A stretch of DNA of 64,000 nt from Bettongia penicillata ogilbyi (GCA_023548195.1 JAJHZJ010000531.1:6559900-6623899), one strand, 5' to 3'; positions 1-10,999 are shown, numbered from the stretch's first letter. The notes: generated by a model not told the origin, from the sequence alone. A program made the numbers and translations.

Positions 1-639
1 TCATCATCACCAAAATTCTCTTACCTCTGTAAATTCCTCTGTAACCACCAGCCAAGTTGCCCATCATACTCAGTTCCAGGCCTGGATCATTCACTACCCA
101 CCTTCTCCACTTCTATATCTGGGCCACCATGTTTTGCTGGAGAAAATTCAAAACTGTGAAAATTTAGTCATTACAAGTCATAGTCACAGTCAATAGACAT
201 TGTTAAGTTGCCTACTATGTACCAAGTACTGTTCTAAGTATGGGCTGACATTTCATAGTTAGCAGCATTATCCTTCACCTCTCAGTTACTCCAAGGATCA
301 TTAGGTATCTCAGTTACGTCAAGTTTTCTCCCTTTTCTAAAGTTTCCAATACGATTTTTCTCAACCCTCATTTTTACTGCATGACCTTGCCTCCTATGTT
401 TCTGAAAGAAATTAGAGTCATCTGATATGAAATCTCACAGCATCTCAATCTTCCTTTTAACGTCTCTGTCTCTACAGCATCCCAATCTTCCTTTTAAAAC
501 ATCGCTGTCTCTACATCTGTTCTCCCTTTTCACCTTCTTGTCTGAGAGGAACAGATGACTCAACCTACCTGTGCTCTTGATGCCACACCACCTTCTGAGA
601 GACCTTGCTGACCTTATAACCCTTCTTCCTGGTATCTGT
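1..639. other. Intronic or intergenic sequence, nothing identified
   Basis: AT-rich, pyrimidine-leaning sequence with no convincing exon, RNA gene or recognised repeat. A short imperfect duplication around 'atctcaatcttccttttaa' and 'catcccaatcttcctttt' lies near 440-500. The position upstream of the SLC9A3 3' exons suggests intron of that gene, but this is inference. Confidence 0.4.
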
Positions 640-1500
640 AAAATCAAAGTTCAATTTCCATTCTCACTCTCCCAGTGATCTCATCAGCTCCCTTAGCTTC
701 AGTTATCATCTCTATACGAATAACTTCCAAATCAGCATCTTTAGCCTTCTTTTTTCTCTGGAGCTCCAGGCCTGGACAGACATCCCTATATGGATTTTCC
801 AAAAGGCATCTCAAATTCATCATGTTCAAAACTGAACTCACTCTCCTCCCGTCTCCCATGCCACCACCAATAGGCCCCTCTAGATGACCACCCTTTTCAC
901 TGAGGGCACTACCATCCCACCATCCATTCACAGTCAAAACCTAGGAGCATCCTCCCTCTCACTCCACATAGGGAAGTAGTTTGCTGTGTGTTTTTGGTTG
1001 TCACCACAGCTTATCTCATCTCTCTTACCTCTTCATTCACACAGCCAGCACCTAAGTGGCTGCTTATTGCCTCTACTAGGAGAAAATACAAATCTCCCTG
1101 TTTAGCACTTCAAGTCCTTCGGTGTTTAGCTCCAATCTATCTTTGCAAACTGATTTTGAAGTCACTCTCCTCATGTTCTTCTGTCTCCTGTCTCTGTGCC
1201 TAGCAGACTGTCTGTCCCCACCCCACTTGCTCAAAATATTCTCTTCTCATCTCCATTTTTAAAAAAACCTCTAGCTCCATTCAGGGTTCAGTTTAGGTCC
1301 ACCTCTCACATATTACATTTCTTGTTACCCTTCAGCTGTAAGGCCCCCACCCATAATTATTTCATGAATCTGATTACATATTGTTATCCTCCCATGGAAT
1401 AGAAGTTTGGAGGATGGAGACAGTTTTCCTTTTTATCTTTGTATTTCTAGCACCTAGACAAGTGTCTGATACACAATCAGAGTTTAACAAGTGCTGATTG
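640..1500 (+). repeat. L2-type LINE fragment (3' half)
   Basis: The pyrimidine-rich text 'aaattcatcatgttcaaaactgaactcac' followed by promoter-less short frames matches the pattern of decayed L2 ORF2 tails. The segment ends near 1430-1500 with the L2 3' signature (a 'ctagcacctagacaagtgtctgatacaca' type tail followed by 'aagtgctgattgaactgaa'). Short open frames in it are LINE relics, not host genes. Confidence 0.6.
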
Positions 1501-1539
1501 AACTGAATCTTCAGTCTCTCCCTTTCAGTAACTTAGCAA

Positions 1540-2230
1540 AACCCAGAATCACTCACTGTCAGAACTGGAAGGACTCAGCTGCTATTTAGCCTGACTCTTA
1601 CTTCAAGAAGATTCCTCTCTTTAACATATCTGACATATAGTCTTCTACTAGCTTTTGCCTGAAGCTTTCTAATAAGGAGGAGCTCACACTCTCTTGTGAC
1701 GACTCATTCCACTTTAGGATAACTCATTCTTAGAATGTTTTCTTACATCGAGCCAACATTTGCCTCATTTCGGTTTCTCCCCATTGTTTCTAATTCTGCC
1801 CTCTAGGTCCAAGCAGAGAAAGTGTAATTCCCCCTTCCACCGGTCAGTCCTTCACATATATATGAAGTCAGAGATAATTCCCCACCCTGTCTCCTCCAGG
1901 CCAATTGTCCTCAGCTCCTCAGTCCTCAGATGGCACAGTATCTTTAATTTTTGTCAGAACTTTCACCATCTTGATTCACTTCCATTTGAATATTTTTCCA
2001 GTTATCAATTTTCTTCCTAAAATGTGTTGTTTAGAAGTCAACACAAAACTCCAAGTATAATCTGACCAGAACAGAGACGGGAGTTTTTGCCTCCCTACTC
2101 CTAAACATTGCGCCTTTCCTAATGAAGCCCAATGTTAACTTTAGCTTCACTTGCAGTCCACTAATACCCATAAAATCCTTTCAAAAGGGATATATATTTA
2201 TGCGTATGCATGTATACGTATTTAATATAT
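1540..2230. repeat. CR1-type LINE-like fragment
   Basis: Contains the repeat text 'tctgccctctaggtccaagcag' and 'atgaagtcagagataattcc'. A related segment is seen at 47530-47850 ('tgaggtcaagcagaacaag', then 'atgaatacagctatcgtgtcccc'). This wording is typical of an old amniote CR1/L3-type LINE. Subfamily and orientation were not determined. Confidence 0.5.
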
Positions 2231-2700
2231 GCACATATAATTAACTATAAGTAAAAGATGGGGGAGGCATACTTACACAAGTACATGTATACACACACAC
2301 ATACATGTATTTGTGTGTATGTGCCTTTTCCAAGGATACAGATTGAGAAAAAATATATATTTGATTCGGCCTTAAGGAAATCAGAGTGACCTTCCATACC
2401 ATTTTCTGTAGAGTGGTGGGAACAGAAACCTTAAGGGATTTAGATGGGATCAAATCATGAAGACATGGAAAGAGCAAACATAAATTACTCACTTGAAAAC
2501 TGTTGTTGGAGGGAAGGAAATGAATAGGAAGGTACCAAAAAGTCAGTTTAAGAGATTTGTAGTGTTTCTTTTTAAGGTAGAAGCAAATATATATGTATAT
2601 GTATATACATATATATATACATATCAATAAATCTCTGTCTTTATACAGATACACACACACTTGTATCTCCCCATCTTTTATTTATGAAGTTAATTCTTGA
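2231..2700. repeat. AT/CA simple-repeat cluster in unassigned sequence
   Basis: Several short microsatellites: a (CA)n/(TG)n patch near 2290-2325, an alternating purine-pyrimidine 'atatatgtatatgtatat' tract at about 2587-2624, and a (CA)n patch near 2649. The open frame spanning them on the - strand is low-complexity and is not a gene. Confidence 0.7.
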
Positions 2701-2889
2701 AACTCAAGTTTAAGACGATATTCATATCTATTAAATTTGATCTTGTTAGATTCAACCCAATAATCTAACCTATAAAGAACTTTTTTAGTCTCTATTTTAT
2801 CTCTATGTTCTCTGTATGAGTTATACATCTTAGCTTTGTGTAATATGAAAACTTGATAAGCATGCCATCTGTGACTTTATTCAGGTCAC

Positions 2890-3165
2890 CGATACAGTTC
2901 TCACAGAGCACAGGACGAATCTCAGATATCTGAGACACTCCCCTGGAGACTTTTGGCCAAGATGACATCAATCTATTAACATCTACTCTTTAGATCCAGT
3001 CATTCAATCAGTTTTGAATCCACCTAAATATATTGTAGCCCACATTTTCCCATTATTTCTGCAAAACTCTTGCAAGAGAGAATTTGTCAAATACTTTGCT
3101 AAAGTCTAGGCAAACTATCTCTATAGTATTCTCCTGGTCTACCAGTCTAGTAACTTTGTCAAAAA
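2890..3165. repeat. CR1-type LINE-like fragment, second piece
   Basis: The text 'ttttgaatccacctaaatat', then 'caaatactttgctaaagtct' and 'ctaccagtctagtaactttg' follows the order of a known old CR1/L3-type LINE in amniotes. It probably belongs to the same insertion as 1540-2230, interrupted by the AT-rich microsatellite block. Confidence 0.5.
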
Positions 3166-4075
3166 GGAAATGAGCCACCTTCCTCTTTCCCTTCAAACAT
3201 ACTCAAAAGAAGTACACAAAAACACGCTTGAAAGGACACTTTTGCCCCTTCCTATTCATTTCCATCCCTCCAACAACAGATCTCAAGTTGGTCATTTATA
3301 TTTTCTCCTTCCATTTCTCCTTCTCCTCATTCCATTTGATGCTTCCTTAATCTGTCTTCACCACTGTACTGAAAGTAGTATTGAAGATCTCTATGACTCT
3401 TCCATAAGGTCGAATCTAAAGTTGGGTTGTTTTTTCAATCTATATCTGCTTTCACCTCCACTACATTTAACACTTTTGACACATTCTCCTCCTTAAAATT
3501 CTCTTCTCTTTAGTTTCTATTATGGCTCTCCATCTATAATCCTCTCTCTATAAGTGCTGGCTCTTCTTCCTCTATCTTTTCTCTAAAAAAAATAAAAGTA
3601 TATCTCCCCCCACCTCAGTCCCTCACCAAGGTCTTAGCTGCATAACTGTTCTTGTCTTTCTAAGAGCCCTAACTTGAGTAAGTCATCTTTCTTCACTGAT
3701 CCAGCTATCACAGCAGTACTGAACACTTTCAACTCCAATGTCAACTTCTCCACCTAACTCTACTACCATATTTACAACTATTTCAGGATGTTTCCACTTT
3801 GATATTTCAAGAGATCCATGATTTTTTAAACTTCGGTTGGCCTAAATGGGCACTTTGATCCCCTCCAGCTCTCAGGTTTTGTGATCCTATTGTACTCCCT
3901 CTACTAATACAAATTTCAACTCATCTGTGCCTCTTCATGTTTCTTCTCTGTCTATATCTTTTCATCAATCTCCCACAGAGTCTTTCATAAATGCCAGTGC
4001 AATTCTTTGACTGTCCGGTCTCTTATCTCTCATTCTTGCTACAGCCCATTGGCTTTTCTTGTCATACCTGTTCTT
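3166..4075 (+). repeat. L2-type LINE ORF2 fragment
   Basis: Decayed coding sequence. A stretch near 3440-3500 ('ctccactacatttaacact' followed by 'ttgacacattctcctcctt') corresponds to the reverse-transcriptase region 'SAAFDTVDHSLL' of L2-type elements. Frames are broken by stops and there is no host exon here. Confidence 0.55.
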
Positions 4076-4094
4076 GAGAGGTAGGGGGTTACAG

Positions 4095-4330
4095 GAGAAA
4101 GAATGTGGATCTTCCAGCATCACGCAAGACCTTGGGTACAATCCCAGATGTAATACTTACTACTAAGTTGTGTGATTCCCAGGTCATTGACTTAGTTGTT
4201 CAGAGCCTTGGTTTCTTCATCTGTAATAGGGGGAAAATAATACTTGTAAGACTTTACTTACAAGGTCATTGTGGGGAAAGCACATCCTAAATCTTAAAAC
4301 ACAATACATATGTGAGGCATTATTGATTAT
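4095..4330 (+). repeat. MIR-type SINE
   Basis: The hallmark order of MIR is visible: 'gtgtgattcccaggtcattgact', 'cagagccttggtttcttcatctgtaa', then a G/A-rich and 'aataatacttgtaagactt' segment. Strongly diverged; boundaries approximate. Confidence 0.6.
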
Positions 4331-5210
4331 TTCTATCATGACTGCTCAAATCAACTGTATTCAAGACCACCTTAGGAACAGACCCTGACCTACTTATATC
4401 CACCATGCAGTTTCCATTAGTCTTTGAGTTACATATATTTTAACTCTTGTGATGTTGTAGGTCTCTGTAATTCTCATGTATATGGTATCATGAAATGAAT
4501 ATTACTGTTTAAAAAAAGGTAGCATTTATGTTAACAAGCAGGTTAGAATAATTGAAAGTGCTGTTCAGTTTCCCTAATGTGATATACCTATTTCCTTCAT
4601 TTCTGGGTCTAGTTTATTAGCTCTCATTATCACATTTCCAAGGAATGTGTACTGGTGTACTAACTGAGGAGAGAGCTATCCTACTGAGTTTCATAATCTT
4701 TGCAAATCACTTTATATGGGTGTATTGGCCAATCTTTTCTGAATGGCTACTGATCTCACTAGGAGATTCTATAGTGTTCCAGGGTTCACTGCAATCAACA
4801 CATTGTTATCCACTAAAAGGAACATCTGGAGAACCTCCACATTGAGAGGGAATTTCTTTTCTATTTGGACTCTGCATGCCATCTTCCATAACACTAATGA
4901 ATACATAGATGAATATACATAACTATTACATTATTATATACCTTGCCTGATATTGATGCACAGCAGATTGTTGAACAAGGTTATTCCTGTTATCACATCT
5001 GTCCAAGTCTTGAATGATTTTAATATATGCATGGGGGACAATTTTATGGAAGAAGTCTTTCTTTACATATGAAATAGAACAGATCTGGTGTTGCTGTAAC
5101 AACCTCTTGGCATCAGCAGTAACAGTAGAAGCACAGTGTTTAGATTTTCACATCACACTTAAGGTTTATGAAGTACTTTCTTCACAAGCCTGGGGGAGGG
5201 AAGTTTCTTG
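4331..5210. other. Intronic sequence, nothing identified
   Basis: AT-rich sequence with no exon, no conserved motif and no recognised repeat. Small open frames at 4645-4845 and 5014-5241 have no family resemblance or splice context. Confidence 0.4.
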
Positions 5211-5287
5211 TTTTTTATTATTCATTTTCCAAGATCAGTGACACCACAATGTTGGGGTCAGGGTACAATGTATTGAGCTGTGACTGA

Positions 5288-5559
5288 TCAGACCATTATG
5301 AGTTCAGAAGGCACTGCCGGGGGGTGAGGGGCGCCAAGGGGGTCTGTTAGAGGAGGGGGCTCTGGATTTGTGCAGCTCATGTTTATTTTGTGCTTCTGTG
5401 ACTCTGCTTTGCTCATAGAGCACAGCACCTTCTTTGGTTTGGGCATGCCGTGTTGGACAGTCCTATGTCTCACAATCTTCAGGTTCTTCAGAACCTTGTA
5501 CCACTTCTGACCACTGTGTGAGCGCTTACATGTGTAAACCCGAAGCAAGTCAAGTTCCT
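5288..5559 (-). CDS. Candidate antisense 3'-terminal exon, unrecognised
   Basis: On the minus strand a good acceptor (ttgttcattgttttag at 5560-5575) is followed by an open frame of about 90 codons that stops at 5288. It begins EELDLLRVYTCKRSHSG and has a basic stretch around residues 15-50. Below the stop an AATAAA lies at 5214-5219 (TTTATT on +), so the order acceptor, frame, stop, poly(A) signal is complete. I do not recognise the protein. The C-terminal third (PPPLTDPLGAPHPPA) looks like chance translation. It could be a terminal exon of an antisense transcript, a decayed gene copy, or chance. No partner exons were found upstream on the minus strand. Confidence 0.2.
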
Positions 5560-5575
5560 CTAAAACAATGAACAA

Positions 5576-6030
5576 ATAATGGAATCAAGAGTTATTTTGT
5601 TTTCTATATTTCTTATCAGTTTGGTGTCTAAAGACACAGTCTGCTATAGAAAATAATCTGTGAAAGCTTGCCTCTCATATTTTCACCAAGGCTATCCCTC
5701 TAAATCATTCCAGATCTTTCTTATAAAGACTTTGTTGGATGAGAAAGGAGGCATGCATATATTAGATAGCTTAGTAGTTGCTGATGATTTCTCAGTCAAC
5801 TTCTTTGCTTAAAAATATTCTCTTTGTTTAAAAATATGTAAAAAACATTCTTTGAGAAGTTTTCCAGTCTTTTCTTAAAGACATCTTGAACAGAAGAACC
5901 TAAGTGCTTTTTCAATTGTGTCCCTAATAGCATGAGTTCTTTCTGCCTCTATATGGTCACAGGGCCTGTTGCTTTTCTCAACTATGTCTTCTCACATGCT
6001 TTTATCACTTCCTTATGGAAAGAAAATGAA
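5576..6030. other. Intronic sequence, nothing identified
   Basis: AT-rich sequence with no exon signal and no repeat I can name. Confidence 0.4.
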
Positions 6031-6034
6031 TATT

Positions 6035-6260
6035 GCTTAATGGAAAAAAGCATTTTTGAGCCTTAGAAGCCAAAGACCTGGGTTCCTATCCTAAGTTGTT
6101 CTTAGAACTGGGAGTCATTTAATTTCTCTAAGCCTTGACTTCCTCATCTGGAAGTGGGAATACTAATGCTTGCATTCCCTGCACCACCACCCCCAGGCTT
6201 GTGAAGAAAGTACTTTGTCAAACGTTGAAGAGCTCGAATATTGTCATGTTAGAGACTAGA
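6035..6260 (+). repeat. MIR-type SINE
   Basis: The order 'agaagccaaagacctgggttc', 'aacttgggagtcatttaat'-like text, 'taagccttgacttcctcatctg' and 'gcttgtgaagaaagtactttgt' is MIR-like. Diverged; boundaries approximate. Confidence 0.6.
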
Positions 6261-6434
6261 TGTGGCATCTCCACTGTACTGGTGATTTGTGGCTGATGTC
6301 AATAAATTGCTAGAAGATCTATTCCATTTCATATCCACCTTTTGTCCTTCCTGCTGCATCTACATATACTCTTGAGTTGCCAAATTGGAACTGGCCAGCT
6401 AGGTCCCCATTCAGGCAACTCAGACTACTCATAG

Positions 6435-6692
6435 GTTGTGGTTTGTCTGGAAGAGGACCATGAAATCAGGGAGGTGATGACATGACTTGCAATTGACTTT
6501 TATTTGAGTGAGGGAGGGCTGTGCAAAGTCACAGCCTCACTTCTCCTCCAGAGTCATATTGATGGGAATGAATGGAGATGGCCCAGGATGCAGTGGGAGG
6601 CCTTTTAAAGTAATGTCTTTTCAAGTGCTCACTTTGAGTGAGGCAAGGCCCTTTCAGTGAATAGACCTTTTTAAGAAGTGAATTGAGGGGTG
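6435..6692 (+). repeat. Marsupial SINE family A, plus-strand copy (left arm of inverted pair)
   Basis: Begins 'gtttgtctggaagaggaccatg', passes 'ggtgatgacatgacttgc' and 'gagggagggctgtgca', and ends near 'gaatagacctttttaagaagtg'. The same family recurs at 18590-18740, 23534-23840, 35365 and 39970. It is followed at once by an inverted copy (6693-7330). Confidence 0.8.
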
Positions 6693-7330
6693 GCTCCCTG
6701 TTCTTCTGTCCTGTCCCGTCTAGTCCCCTCCTCTCCTCTTTTCTCCTTTTCCCTTATTTGAGGGTGTTCTGCCCAAAGGAAGGGAAATTTTCCATGGCTG
6801 AAAGCTACCTAGTTAACTTGGGATTCACTAGCTAGATTTCTTTCTCAAAGACCAAGTCTTAAATTCAATTCACTCTGGACCTCAGGGGTTGGTCAACAAT
6901 AGGTCCCTACCCCAGCACCACTTAATGGTTATTTTGGGGGTGCTCTTGAAACAGAATGAATGTAAATGTTTCTCTTTTGGCCAGCAAATCTGAGGGTCTT
7001 CCCCTCACAGTTTGATTTTTTTAAATTAAAATTAACATTCCTTTGATTCACTTCTTAAAGAGACCTATTCACTGAATGGGCTTCGCCTCACTCAGAGTGA
7101 GAACCTGAAAAGGCCTTAGTTTTAAAGGGCTATCTCCCACTATATCCTGGGCTATTTCCAGTAATTCTAATGAATATCTGGCCACGGGACCCAGATGGCT
7201 CTGAAGAAGCAAGTGAAGCTGGTGACCTTGTACAGCCCTCCCTCAGTCAAATCAAAATCGCCCTCAAGTCACATCATCTCCCTGATATCATGGTCCTCTT
7301 CGAAAATGGAGGACAAATCATAACCACAAC
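6693..7330 (-). repeat. Marsupial SINE family A, minus-strand copy with long 3' part (right arm)
   Basis: Read on the minus strand from 7330, it gives 'ttcgaagaggaccatgatat', 'agggagatgatgtgacttg', 'gagggagggctgtacaagg', then 'aggtctctttaagaagtgaa' and a long 3' part reaching about 6700. The first 270 bases are the reverse complement of the copy at 6435-6692. Confidence 0.75.
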
Positions 7331-7379
7331 ATATATTCTTACTATGATCTAGCTTAGCATACTCTCAAACCAAGCTCTC

Positions 7380-7736
7380 TAAAGATTCACTTTCTTAGGA
7401 ACTTTTTGCCGTTTTATAAGGTGATACTGCTTGTCATCTTTCATTACTTCCCTTTCTCTACCTGTAACATTTACCCCTCCCTGTAACATTTTGGAAAAAC
7501 AAAAAGCTCCTAACCAGCATGACCCTTGACCACCATGTTTCTCATCCTTTCACATAATACCTAGGGCCATAATCTTTCCTTTCCAAAGTATGTTCTGTCC
7601 AACTACTTGTTAACTTCCTTGCATTATCAGCATCTAGGCATGTGAGGAAATTCAACATGTACCTATACTATGTCCACTTAAATCTCTCACACTATGCTCA
7701 CTCCTATCTTTATGCCTTCCCAATGCTCTTGCCTCA
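7380..7736 (+). repeat. L2-type LINE fragment, left of a MITE insertion
   Basis: Pyrimidine-rich, L2-like text ('cccttccctttctctacctg', 'atgctcttgcctcagcccagaa'). It continues after the MITE as 'gcccagaatgtcttcttccct', which shows that the L2 was present before the MITE inserted. Confidence 0.45.
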
Positions 7737-7744
7737 GCCCAGAA

Positions 7745-7917
7745 CAGGTCTGAGGATACCACGGCCTCAAGACCACATGACTGAATCCAAACTTCACAGA
7801 ATAAATCCCCTTAATAAAATGATTTGTCCTGTGTAAAACTTGGACTCAACCGAAAGGCCATGCCCGAGGACCCAGGAGGACACATGGGACCTCGATACCA
7901 CAGGTTCCCCATCCCTG
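7745..7917. mobile_element. Palindromic hAT-type MITE with perfect 8-bp target duplication
   Basis: A 173-bp non-autonomous DNA transposon. Its two halves are roughly reverse complementary, with 'actgaatccaaacttcacagaa' near the left centre and 'gtaaaacttggactcaacc' near the right. The right end reads 'ggttccccatccctg', the complement of the hAT-type start 'caggggtggggaacc'. The exact 8-bp duplication gcccagaa flanks it at 7737-7744 and 7918-7925. It has no coding capacity and needed a transposase in trans. Related copies lie at 49443-49599 and 45017-45054. Confidence 0.85.
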
Positions 7918-7925
7918 GCCCAGAA

Positions 7926-8160
7926 TGTCTTCTTCCCTAAGTTTTCTCATGTGTATCACACCCATCATTCCATGACCACCTGATTTTTTTTATTGATATG
8001 CTTGCAACTTCAACTTCAGGACTCCATGTTAGAACCTAGGAACAGAAAGATGTGTTATGCCCTTAAGGGGCTGACAATAGTATAATGAAATGATCCTTCC
8101 CTTACTTTTGGTATAAATTTGAGGTTTTTACTATGTTAATATTTACAGTGGATTATAACA
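7926..8160. other. L2 remnant and unassigned sequence
   Basis: Starts with the continuation of the interrupted L2 ('atgtcttcttccctaagttt') and fades into AT-rich sequence with no recognised feature. Confidence 0.4.
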
Positions 8161-8164
8161 CTGT

Positions 8165-8425
8165 AGGGACAACTACAGTGGTATGGTGGATAGAATGCCA
8201 GGCCTGGAATCAGGAAGACTCATCTTCCTGAGTTCAAATCTGGCCTCTGACACTTACTAGCTGTATGACCCTGGGCTAGTCACTTAACCCTGTTTAGCTC
8301 AGTTTCCTCACCTGTAAAATGAACTACAGAAGGAAATGATGAACCACTCCAGTATCTTTGCCAAGAAAACTGGAAATGGGGTCATGAAGAGTTGGAGACA
8401 ACTATTAACTGAACAACACAACAGC
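8165..8425 (+). repeat. Marsupial tRNA-like SINE (family B)
   Basis: Head 'tggtatggtggatagaatgcc', body 'gagttcaaatctggcctctgac' and 'tgaccctgggctagtcacttaa', then 'ctcagtttcctcacctgtaaaa'. The tail is the marsupial-specific 'tatctttgccaagaaaac' and 'ggggtcatgaagagttgga'. A second full copy is at 37678-37925. Confidence 0.85.
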
Positions 8426-8429
8426 ACAG

Positions 8430-9780
8430 TGAGGGGCTTCATTCATATGAACCTTCTCTAGCCACAGCAGATGCTTTATATTTGTGAATAGGGAAGTGGG
8501 GAGAGTGAGCACCCGGACTGGGACAGGTGTCAGACATTTCATTTTATCCAGATACTATGCCCTTTCCCAGCCTTACAAATAGGTGGATAGCAGGAGGCTT
8601 AATGGAACTGGAACTTAATGTAAAGAAAGAAAAAGATTGATCTGGGAACTCTGGTTTGGGGAGCCTTTAACCAGGCCTTCTGCATAGAATTCAGGGCACC
8701 TTGCCACATGGCAAGCAAGGTCAGATCTAAGCACTAGTTAGACAGGAAGAGAGTGCTACTGGAAAGCTATGCCAATCTCTGTGGCTAGATGAAGAATATC
8801 ATAGAATGACATCTCTGTTCTGCGATTCATTTATTCTGTACTCTTGTAAAAATGTGCATTTATTACCTGGTTCCGGGAGGATAATACTATCTCTTTGCAC
8901 ATTCTCCCAAACCTTCCTCCTTCTAGTGCATTTCTACTTATCAGAAGAAAAATTTACAAATTGCTGTATTCAAAATGAACCCAGCAACAGCATAAACATT
9001 TTGCCAAATGGGGCAAGTGAAAAGAACATAAATAGATAAAGCCAGCACTAATTAAAGCCCAGCACCATGGAGTAGACATTCCCATGCCCATCATACATGA
9101 TGTTTACCCCCTGAACTCTTTGCTCCTTTGATTGTCTGGCCCTGTTTGAAAGTCATTTTGTGTTTGTCAGCAGAAGATATAACCCAAGAACAAAAAAAAA
9201 AATTTGACTACCTGGATCATCTGGAATTGCACCAGGCAGGGTTGAAACCAATAAAGTCATATAGGTAACATTACTTCATCATTCAAGGGCAAGGGCAAGG
9301 GGTTCCCATTTAGGTGGAGAAAATAGAAAACTAATTGCAAGCTGACATTCATATATTAAGAGCCTAAAAGACTCAGATTCCTGAGACATAGGGCCACGTG
9401 TAGGCATGTCATCTCGTATTGGATACTATGTGAGGTCAATTAAATACATACAGCTCCTGAGAGCTTTCCATCTAAAATGACATGATAAAAACTCAAGTTT
9501 TTAATAAAGGGTAAAATAGCAAGGGAAAAAATCTAGACATAATAAATAGTCCCAACACTTCAGATTATTTTGCATTTCAAAGTCTTGTCTCATTTCCAAA
9601 TGTGCTAAGATTCCCCAGGGTTCAGGAAAACAAGGAAAAATTGTGTTTGGCACTCTCTATCTTTCCTTTTCACTTTCTTCTTTCCCCTTTTGTACGTTGT
9701 CACTCCTGTCTGGCATGTACACTCCAACTGTACCCTATGTTAGTGACCTCTCCCACTCTCCTTCCTCAAAAGAAGCAAAT
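8430..9780. other. Intronic sequence, nothing identified
   Basis: AT-rich sequence without a convincing exon or repeat. Open frames at 8806-9039 and 9602-9898 show no family resemblance, and no splice acceptor and donor pair frames either of them. Confidence 0.4.
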
Positions 9781-9784
9781 GGTT

Positions 9785-10122
9785 AGTCTGGTGGAAAAAG
9801 ACATAATAAATGGTTGCCTTCAAGTATTTGAAAGGTTATTACATGGAAGAAATATGAAAATAATTCTGTATGGTCCCAGGACCAAGAGCAGTGGATGAAA
9901 GTTTCAAAAAGCTAAAATAAGGCTCTAATGAAAAACTTTGTAACAAAGTGGAAGAGACTGCTTCAGCAGGTACTGGGTTCCTCTTTATTAGAAAGCTTGA
10001 AACAGAGATTGGATGACCACTTCTCAAGTGTTGTAGAGGGCTTCTTGTTCCATTACGCATTGGACTAGGCAGTTTCTGATGTCCCTTTTAGCTCTGAGGT
10101 TCTGTGATTGTGTGATTCTGTG
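9785..10122 (+). repeat. CR1-type LINE 3' end
   Basis: The text 'ttggatgaccacttctcaag', 'ggactaggcagtttctgatg' and 'cccttttagctctgaggttctgtg' is the conserved 3' end of amniote CR1-type LINEs. It closes with the characteristic short terminal repeat of an ATTCTGTG-like octamer (10100-10122), which fixes the plus orientation. Confidence 0.75.
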
Positions 10123-10129
10123 AACCTAA

Positions 10130-10287
10130 GCTTCCGTAGGTAAATTGGATGGTTTTGCATACAAAACGAGGAATTTGGACTTTGTTCCAGTAAAAGACTT
10201 TTCAGCAAGGTATGACACAATGAAAGCATATTTTAGAAAGATAATTCTGACAGTCATGTGTAGGCTGAACTGGAAGAGTTGAGACAG
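10130..10287 (+). repeat. Fragment of dispersed repeat family X (3' part)
   Basis: 'ggaatttggactttgttccag', 'aagataattctgacagtcat' and 'taggctgaactggaag' match the end part of the 'tgtgccaggcactgtgctaag' family also seen at 34577-35000 and 35758-35830. Confidence 0.45.
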
Positions 10288-10303
10288 GAGGGAGGGAGGG
10301 AGG

Positions 10304-10380
<77 letters not shown>
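10288..10380 (+). repeat. Compound microsatellite (GGGA)n(GA)n(GACA)n
   Basis: Three adjoining motifs, each a one-base step from the next: about five GGGA units, about sixteen GA units, then about ten GACA units. Very likely length-polymorphic. Long frames on the minus strand across it are low-complexity artefacts. Confidence 0.95.
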
Positions 10381-10439
10381 CTTTTCAGAAGTCCACCACA
10401 ATAGTGCAAGTTGTTGCTGTTGAAATGAAAACAACTTGG

Positions 10440-10990
10440 AAATATCATTTTATACCTACCAGAATGGCTAAAATGATAGAAGGAAAAAGTGACAAATGTT
10501 GGAGAGGAGGTGGAAAACTTGGGAAACTATTTCATTGTTGGTGGCATTGTGAAGTGATCTAACCATTTTGGAGAACAATCTGGAATTGTGCCCAAAGAGT
10601 TATTAAACTACCCATACCCTTGACCCAGCAATACCACTACTTGTTCTATCTCTGAAGATAATTAGGGAAAAAAAGGAAAAGAACCTATATGTTCTAAAAC
10701 ATTTATAGTAGCTCTCTTTGTTGTGGCAAAGAACTGGAAATTGTAGGGATGCCCATTAAGTGGGGAATCGATGAACAAGTTGTGGTATATGATTATGATG
10801 GAATAGTACTATGCTATAAGAAATGATGAACTCAATGATTTAAAAAAAACATGGAAAGACTTGCACAAAATAATGAAGATGAACCAACAGAAATTGTATA
10901 TAGTAACAGCAATAATGTTTTAAGAATAGTCCAAGAGTGAGGCAATGACATTTTAGAGTGCCTACCAGTGTAGAAATGGGAGTGGAGAGG
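10440..10990 (+). mobile_element. LINE-1 3' end, marsupial type, 5'-truncated
   Basis: Ordered marks of the marsupial L1 3' region: 'ccagaatggctaaaatgata', 'tggagaacaatctggaattg', 'tgacccagcaataccactac', 'ggatgcccattaagtgggga', 'atgaacaagttgtggtatatg'. A better-preserved relative is at 60730-61920. No open frame remains. Confidence 0.85.
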
Positions 10991-10999
10991 AAATCATGA

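Noticed and set aside
2241..2660. 139-codon minus-strand open frame
   Set aside because: Made of low-complexity Tyr/Ile/Cys runs from AT and CA microsatellites; no family resemblance.
10126..10448. Two minus-strand frames rich in SVCLSVCLS and SLSLS
   Set aside because: Translations of the compound GACA/GA microsatellite.
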